A stretch of DNA of 9,670 bases from Desulfurococcales archaeon. GTDB lineage: Archaea > Thermoproteota > Thermoprotei_A > Sulfolobales > Desulfurococcaceae. Shown here in pieces: positions 6,204 through 9,670 of the stretch. The stretch spans positions 1 through 9,670 of the forward strand of contig JALWQP010000002.1 in the NCBI GenBank assembly GCA_027083045.1, read 5' to 3'. A model generated the notes under the pieces. It searched no databases, had not been told where the DNA came from, and worked only from the letters and a program-made list of their open reading frames with translations. How positions within the stretch are numbered: the stretch's first letter is position 1; each line of letters starts with the position of its first letter. The translations under genes were made by a program, and so were the position numbers.

Positions 6204-8300
6204 TTGAAATACAAGGGGATCACCAAGGCAGCCGCCGCGCTAATAATACTAATAATAATAGTCGGCGTAGGAAGCAGTATAACACTATACTACACGTACA
6301 TAAATAAGCCCACAAAAACAGCTCCCCAAACATCAATAAATACTGTGAGACAGACAAGCACATCCACGACGACCACAACAGCCCCACGCACAACCACTAT
6401 TACCAGAACATCAAAAGTAAAACCGATAATAGTCACGGATTTCAGAGGCAAAAAGATCGTTTTCAACAAGCCCGTCGAAAGAATAGTAGTCCTAGAATCA
6501 TACTGGGCTGAAACACTCCTCGCAATAGGAGCTGGGAACCTTATTGTCGGGATAGGAAAGTATGTCAAGTACGACCAATACCTTCCGGAGAATATTAGGA
6601 GTAAACCATCCGTAGGAAGTGTTTTCACCGGGGTCAACATAGAAGAGATCGCTGCTCTAAAGCCCGACGTTGTAATCATGGACATAGGCTACGGTAAAGC
6701 CGGGAAAATAGCTTCTAAGATAGAGCAAATGGGGATAAAAGTTGTTGGCTTATTCATGCATGGCTTCAACGACGAGCTAAAAGCGATCAAGATACTCGGC
6801 GAAATAACGGGGCATACTAGCCAGGCAAACGAGCTATTAGAATACCTGTCATCCCACTATCAAAAAATTAAGAGCCTCGCCAGCAGCATTAAGGACAGGA
6901 AATCGGCAGTAATGCTCGACGGATACTCATTAATAAAAGGAAGCATACTCCTCTACTCCAACACAAGTTGGGGCCACGCAGTAGAAGAAGCTGGTGCCGT
7001 GAACCTGGCGCTCAAGAATTTCCCGAACGAGAAATGGCCTAAGATAGACTTTGAGACGCTGGCATCGTGGAACCCCGACGTCATACTGGTCACATCATCA
7101 GTGTCATCGATTAATAGCGTGATTGAAAAGATAAGGAGTGATCCTAAATGGCAGGCACTTAAGGCCTACAAAAGCGGCCATATCTACATTGTTCCATGCT
7201 GGTCTGAAATAGGGGGAGTTCTCGATTGGGGCCCAAGAAGTATAATTGGCATAGAGTACATTGCCTCATTATTATATCCCAGCGTATATAAAGGTATTAA
7301 CTGGAGAGACGATGCAGAATATCTGTTCACTTATTTCTACCATGAATTCATACCCGCACAAGCATTCGCCTCCTATAGCATTAAATGGATGAAAATAGTG
7401 GATATGACAGGAGAAGTAGTGGAGCTCCCACCAAAGATCACCAGAGCCGTCGACTTTATATCATATACCCTGATTCTCGCCTTGCACGCCATGGACAAAG
7501 TAGTCGGTATCTCCAAATACGCTAAGTATAATCCCCTGATGCTGAAAGCCTACCCGAACATAACCAAGATACCATCGCCTGGAAGCAGCTTCTCGGTCAA
7601 CATAGAGGACTTACTAGCCCTCAAGCCACAAGTGGTGATAACGTGGCCATACAATGAAAAAGTTGTAAAAGAAATAGAGGCCCAGGGAATACCGGTCGTT
7701 AAGGTCCAATGCTATAGCTTCAATGATATTAAGAGGCTTATATGGCTCTTCGGAGTATTATTCGATGAGAGAAGTAGGGCTTATCAGTTAGTAGACGATA
7801 TGGACAAGATCATCGCGTTGGTGCAGTCGAGAGTTTTAGATATACCTAGTGATAAGAGGGTTAGAGTGCTTTATCTATGGAGCAAAGAAACAATGGTGCA
7901 GGGAGGCCATGGAACCGTTAATGATTTCATAGTCTTGGCCGGCGGGATAAACGTTGCCGCTAAAGACTACCCTAATAAAGACTACGTATCGGTAGATCTG
8001 GAGAAGATCGTTGGCTGGAATCCCCAGGTTATAATAATATGGTATTACGCGAGATACGGGCCCAAAGACATCCTAGACAATCCGGCGTTGAAGAGTATTG
8101 ACGCGGTAAAGAATGGCAGGGTATACAAGGAGCCGTACTACGAGCACTGGGGTGTTAGCGCATCGATATTTATATTGTGGCTCTCAATGAAGCTCTACCC
8201 AAGCCTGTGGTCGAATACTAACTTTACAGAAATAGCTAATAACTACTATCAGGAATGGTACGGTGTCCCTTACACTAGCGTAACCACTACGACGGGATGA
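6204..8300 (+). CDS. Membrane-anchored tandem solute-binding protein of a cobalamin/iron-chelate ABC importer
   Basis: This protein captures a metal chelate outside the cell and hands it to the permease encoded next. Residues 8-32 are a hydrophobic signal or membrane anchor after a lysine-containing start; no lipobox cysteine is present. Residues 36-70 are a Thr/Ser-rich stalk, common on crenarchaeal surface proteins and probably glycosylated. Two class III (BtuF/FhuD/FepB-like) binding domains follow, about 73-385 and 394-690. The copies align throughout: VGIGKYVKYD (115-124) with VGISKYAKYN (434-443), GVNIEEIAALKPDVVI (143-158) with SVNIEDLLALKPQVVI (464-479), and WNPDVILV (289-296) with WNPQVIII (605-612). 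At 698 residues it is about twice the family's usual length, with no stop or frameshift between copies, so this is a true fusion by duplication. The ligand cannot be read from sequence; cobalamin or another corrinoid, heme and ferric siderophore are all possible. The gene heads the importer operon. Confidence 0.9.
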   Translation: MKYKGITKAAAALIILIIIVGVGSSITLYYTYINKPTKTAPQTSINTVRQTSTSTTTTTAPRTTTITRTSKVKPIIVTDFRGKKIVFNKPVERIVVLESYWAETLLAIGAGNLIVGIGKYVKYDQYLPENIRSKPSVGSVFTGVNIEEIAALKPDVVIMDIGYGKAGKIASKIEQMGIKVVGLFMHGFNDELKAIKILGEITGHTSQANELLEYLSSHYQKIKSLASSIKDRKSAVMLDGYSLIKGSILLYSNTSWGHAVEEAGAVNLALKNFPNEKWPKIDFETLASWNPDVILVTSSVSSINSVIEKIRSDPKWQALKAYKSGHIYIVPCWSEIGGVLDWGPRSIIGIEYIASLLYPSVYKGINWRDDAEYLFTYFYHEFIPAQAFASYSIKWMKIVDMTGEVVELPPKITRAVDFISYTLILALHAMDKVVGISKYAKYNPLMLKAYPNITKIPSPGSSFSVNIEDLLALKPQVVITWPYNEKVVKEIEAQGIPVVKVQCYSFNDIKRLIWLFGVLFDERSRAYQLVDDMDKIIALVQSRVLDIPSDKRVRVLYLWSKETMVQGGHGTVNDFIVLAGGINVAAKDYPNKDYVSVDLEKIVGWNPQVIIIWYYARYGPKDILDNPALKSIDAVKNGRVYKEPYYEHWGVSASIFILWLSMKLYPSLWSNTNFTEIANNYYQEWYGVPYTSVTTTTG
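6420..8273 (+). repeat. Internal tandem duplication of the periplasmic-binding domain
   Basis: The two halves of the binding protein (codons about 73-385, bases 6420-7358; codons about 394-690, bases 7383-8273) are homologous along their whole length, with matching lobes, inter-lobe helix and C-terminal lobe. The similarity is clear in protein and only local in DNA, for example GTCAACATAGA in both halves, so the duplication is old and the copies have diverged. Both keep the KYxKY and VNIE blocks. This marks duplication within one gene; it is not a mobile repeat. Confidence 0.8.
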
Positions 8301-8304
8301 CGCC

Positions 8305-9306
8305 ATGGAAAACATCTATAAGATTCTGATCGTTTTTTCCCTACCCGCAGCCATAATATTATCGCTCTTCATAGGCCCGTATCCTATCCCTCCAGCCAAG
8401 GTTCTCCAGATACTATTCAATGCTCTTGTCTGTAATCCGCAACTAGGCTCTGCGGCTGCCAGAATAGTCCTCTACTACAGATTACCGCGGGTGCTAGCGG
8501 CGGCACTTATAGGTATAGCCTTAAGCATTTCTGGTGCGAGCCTTCAATGCATGATGAGGAATCCTCTCATTAGCCCCTATATTCTCGGCATAACCAGTGG
8601 TGCGGCGCTTGGAGCGGCCATCGCCCTGGCTTTTCTGCCCCTATTTATCCCCGTAGAGCTAGTTGCTATGATCACTGCTATAGTTGCGTATCTGATCGTG
8701 GTGGCGATCGCGTGGGGATGGGGCAGAGGATCAATAATATCGCTGGTCCTCTCAGGAATAGTTGTGAACGCGCTGTTCTCTGCAGGACTCTCTCTGGCGG
8801 AGTACTTAGCGCCAACCCCGGATAAAGTGGCAGCCATCGTTTTCTGGCTCATGGGTGATGTGGGTCAGGCGGGCCAATGGCCGGATATAATTAGGATGAC
8901 GCTTATCATTATACCGTGTAGCATCGTCCTCATAATGGCCAGGTGGAGGCTAAACATATTATCGCTCGGCGACGATGAGGCGAGATCACTTGGTGCTAAT
9001 CCTGTATTCGAAAGATTATTCTTTGCTAGTGTAGCTGCATTAATCACCGCCTCGGCAGTCTCCTATGCAGGGATCATTGGTTGGGTCGGTCTATTAGTAC
9101 CACATATCGTACGGCTCATGGTGGGGAGTGATTCGAGGCAGGTCATCATGTATAGCTTCTTTTTGGGAGGGACATACCTCGTCCTAGCAGATGATCTCTC
9201 GAGAGCCGTGACGAGCCAGATTATCCCTATAGGGATATTGACGACGATCATGGGTGCTCCCATACTTATAATACTGCTAAGGAGGGCTGGGAAAGCATGG
9301 AGGTAA
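8305..9306 (+). CDS. FecCD/BtuC-family permease of a metal-chelate ABC importer
   Basis: This is the integral membrane subunit that forms the translocation path for the chelate, as a homodimer in the family. Its 333 residues are the standard size and are mostly hydrophobic, consistent with about ten membrane helices. Signature stretches include RLPRVLAAALIGIALSISGA (59-78), the MRNPL segment (84-88) followed by GITSGAALGA, the cytoplasmic coupling segment LGDDEARSLG (221-230) that contacts the ATPase, GWVGLLVPHIVR (259-270) and PIGILTTIMGAPI (308-320). The ATG start is 4 nt after the binding-protein stop, suggesting translational coupling; the GGGATGA just upstream is only a weak ribosome site. 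The 3' end overlaps the ATPase start. Family membership is secure, but the choice between corrinoid, heme and siderophore cannot be made from the permease alone. Confidence 0.95.
   Translation: MENIYKILIVFSLPAAIILSLFIGPYPIPPAKVLQILFNALVCNPQLGSAAARIVLYYRLPRVLAAALIGIALSISGASLQCMMRNPLISPYILGITSGAALGAAIALAFLPLFIPVELVAMITAIVAYLIVVAIAWGWGRGSIISLVLSGIVVNALFSAGLSLAEYLAPTPDKVAAIVFWLMGDVGQAGQWPDIIRMTLIIIPCSIVLIMARWRLNILSLGDDEARSLGANPVFERLFFASVAALITASAVSYAGIIGWVGLLVPHIVRLMVGSDSRQVIMYSFFLGGTYLVLADDLSRAVTSQIIPIGILTTIMGAPILIILLRRAGKAWR
9281..9285 (+). promoter_or_regulatory. Ribosome binding site of the ABC ATPase, inside the permease gene
   Basis: GGAGG within the last codons of the permease lies 11 nt before the ATG at 9297. 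It is the best Shine-Dalgarno match near this start and supports an ATPase gene overlapping the permease by 10 bases. Confidence 0.5.
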
Positions 9307-9670
9307 ATCCCATTATCGAGGTAAAGGGCCTAAGCTTCTCATATAACGGTGGCGAGAAAGTCCTTGATAACGTATCCTTCGAGCTACACAGGGGGGAGAT
9401 ACTCGGCGTCCTCGGCCCTAATGGGGCTGGCAAGACAACCCTGCTAAAGATACTTCTGGGAATACTTAGAGGAAAAGGCACGGTTAGGATACTGGGAATG
9501 AATGTATCATCAATTCCCCCGAAAAGACTTGCAAAGATCATCGGCTATGTTCCCCAGGAACACCACATTGTGTTCCCATACAGAGTAATAGACTACGTCC
9601 TCATGGGCAGAGCCCCACACCACGGAATGTTCTCCGTGCCTTCGAGAAAAGACTATGACAAAGCATATCG
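9297..9670 (+). CDS. ABC transporter ATP-binding subunit (FecE/BtuD family), cut by the right edge
   Basis: This is the nucleotide-binding subunit that powers the importer. The visible 124 residues, about half of a usual 250-residue protein, include an aromatic A-loop Tyr16, Walker A GPNGAGKTT (40-48) and a Q-loop at Q87 in YVPQEH. They are followed by FPYRVIDYVLMGRAPH (93-108), a segment typical of cobalamin and ferric-siderophore ATPases, in which the region after the Q-loop contacts the permease. Signature motif, Walker B and H-loop lie beyond the window. The ATG at 9297 overlaps the permease stop (9304-9306) in a different frame, so the two genes are probably translationally coupled. The reading frame is intact to the last base, so the gene is truncated only by the window. 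Confidence 0.95.
   Translation, partial: MEVNPIIEVKGLSFSYNGGEKVLDNVSFELHRGEILGVLGPNGAGKTTLLKILLGILRGKGTVRILGMNVSSIPPKRLAKIIGYVPQEHHIVFPYRVIDYVLMGRAPHHGMFSVPSRKDYDKAY

Noticed and set aside
6199..6301. Lipoprotein signal on the binding protein
   Set aside because: No cysteine follows the hydrophobic N-terminal segment; a signal anchor with a Thr-rich stalk fits better.

Overview
The window looks like part of a hyperthermophilic archaeal chromosome, most likely a member of the Thermoproteota (crenarchaea) of Desulfurococcales type. The reasons are the heavy use of ATA for Ile and AGG/AGA for Arg, archaeal TATA-like boxes, GGTG-type ribosome binding sites, frequent TTG starts, and a membrane-anchored solute-binding protein with a Thr-rich stalk instead of a lipobox. 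The lineage is inferred from style only; no rRNA or other marker gene is present.

The layout is a divergent pair of operons sharing a promoter region of about 105 bp (6099-6203). On the minus strand, a CobN/ChlH-type large chelatase subunit (2241-6098) is followed after about 39 nt by a fused ChlI-ChlD protein (297-2201), with an AAA+ ATPase at the N-terminus and a von Willebrand A domain at the C-terminus. Together they supply all the parts of a class I, ATP-dependent tetrapyrrole metal chelatase. On the plus strand, a solute-binding protein made of two tandem class III binding domains (6204-8300), a FecCD/BtuC-type permease (8305-9306) and the start of its ABC ATPase (9297 to the right edge) form a tightly packed importer operon of the cobalamin/iron-chelate family. 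The left 296 bases are AT-rich and hold no gene I can support.

The likely theme is uptake of a metal chelate, corrinoid or other tetrapyrrole coupled to ATP-driven metal insertion, probably cobalt. No other cobalamin or porphyrin biosynthesis gene is in the window, so both the transported ligand and the chelatase substrate are inferred. The points most worth a second look are the pairing of a complete chelatase with an importer across one promoter, the internally duplicated binding protein, repeated 9-bp motifs in the shared promoter, and unusual cysteine clusters in both chelatase subunits.
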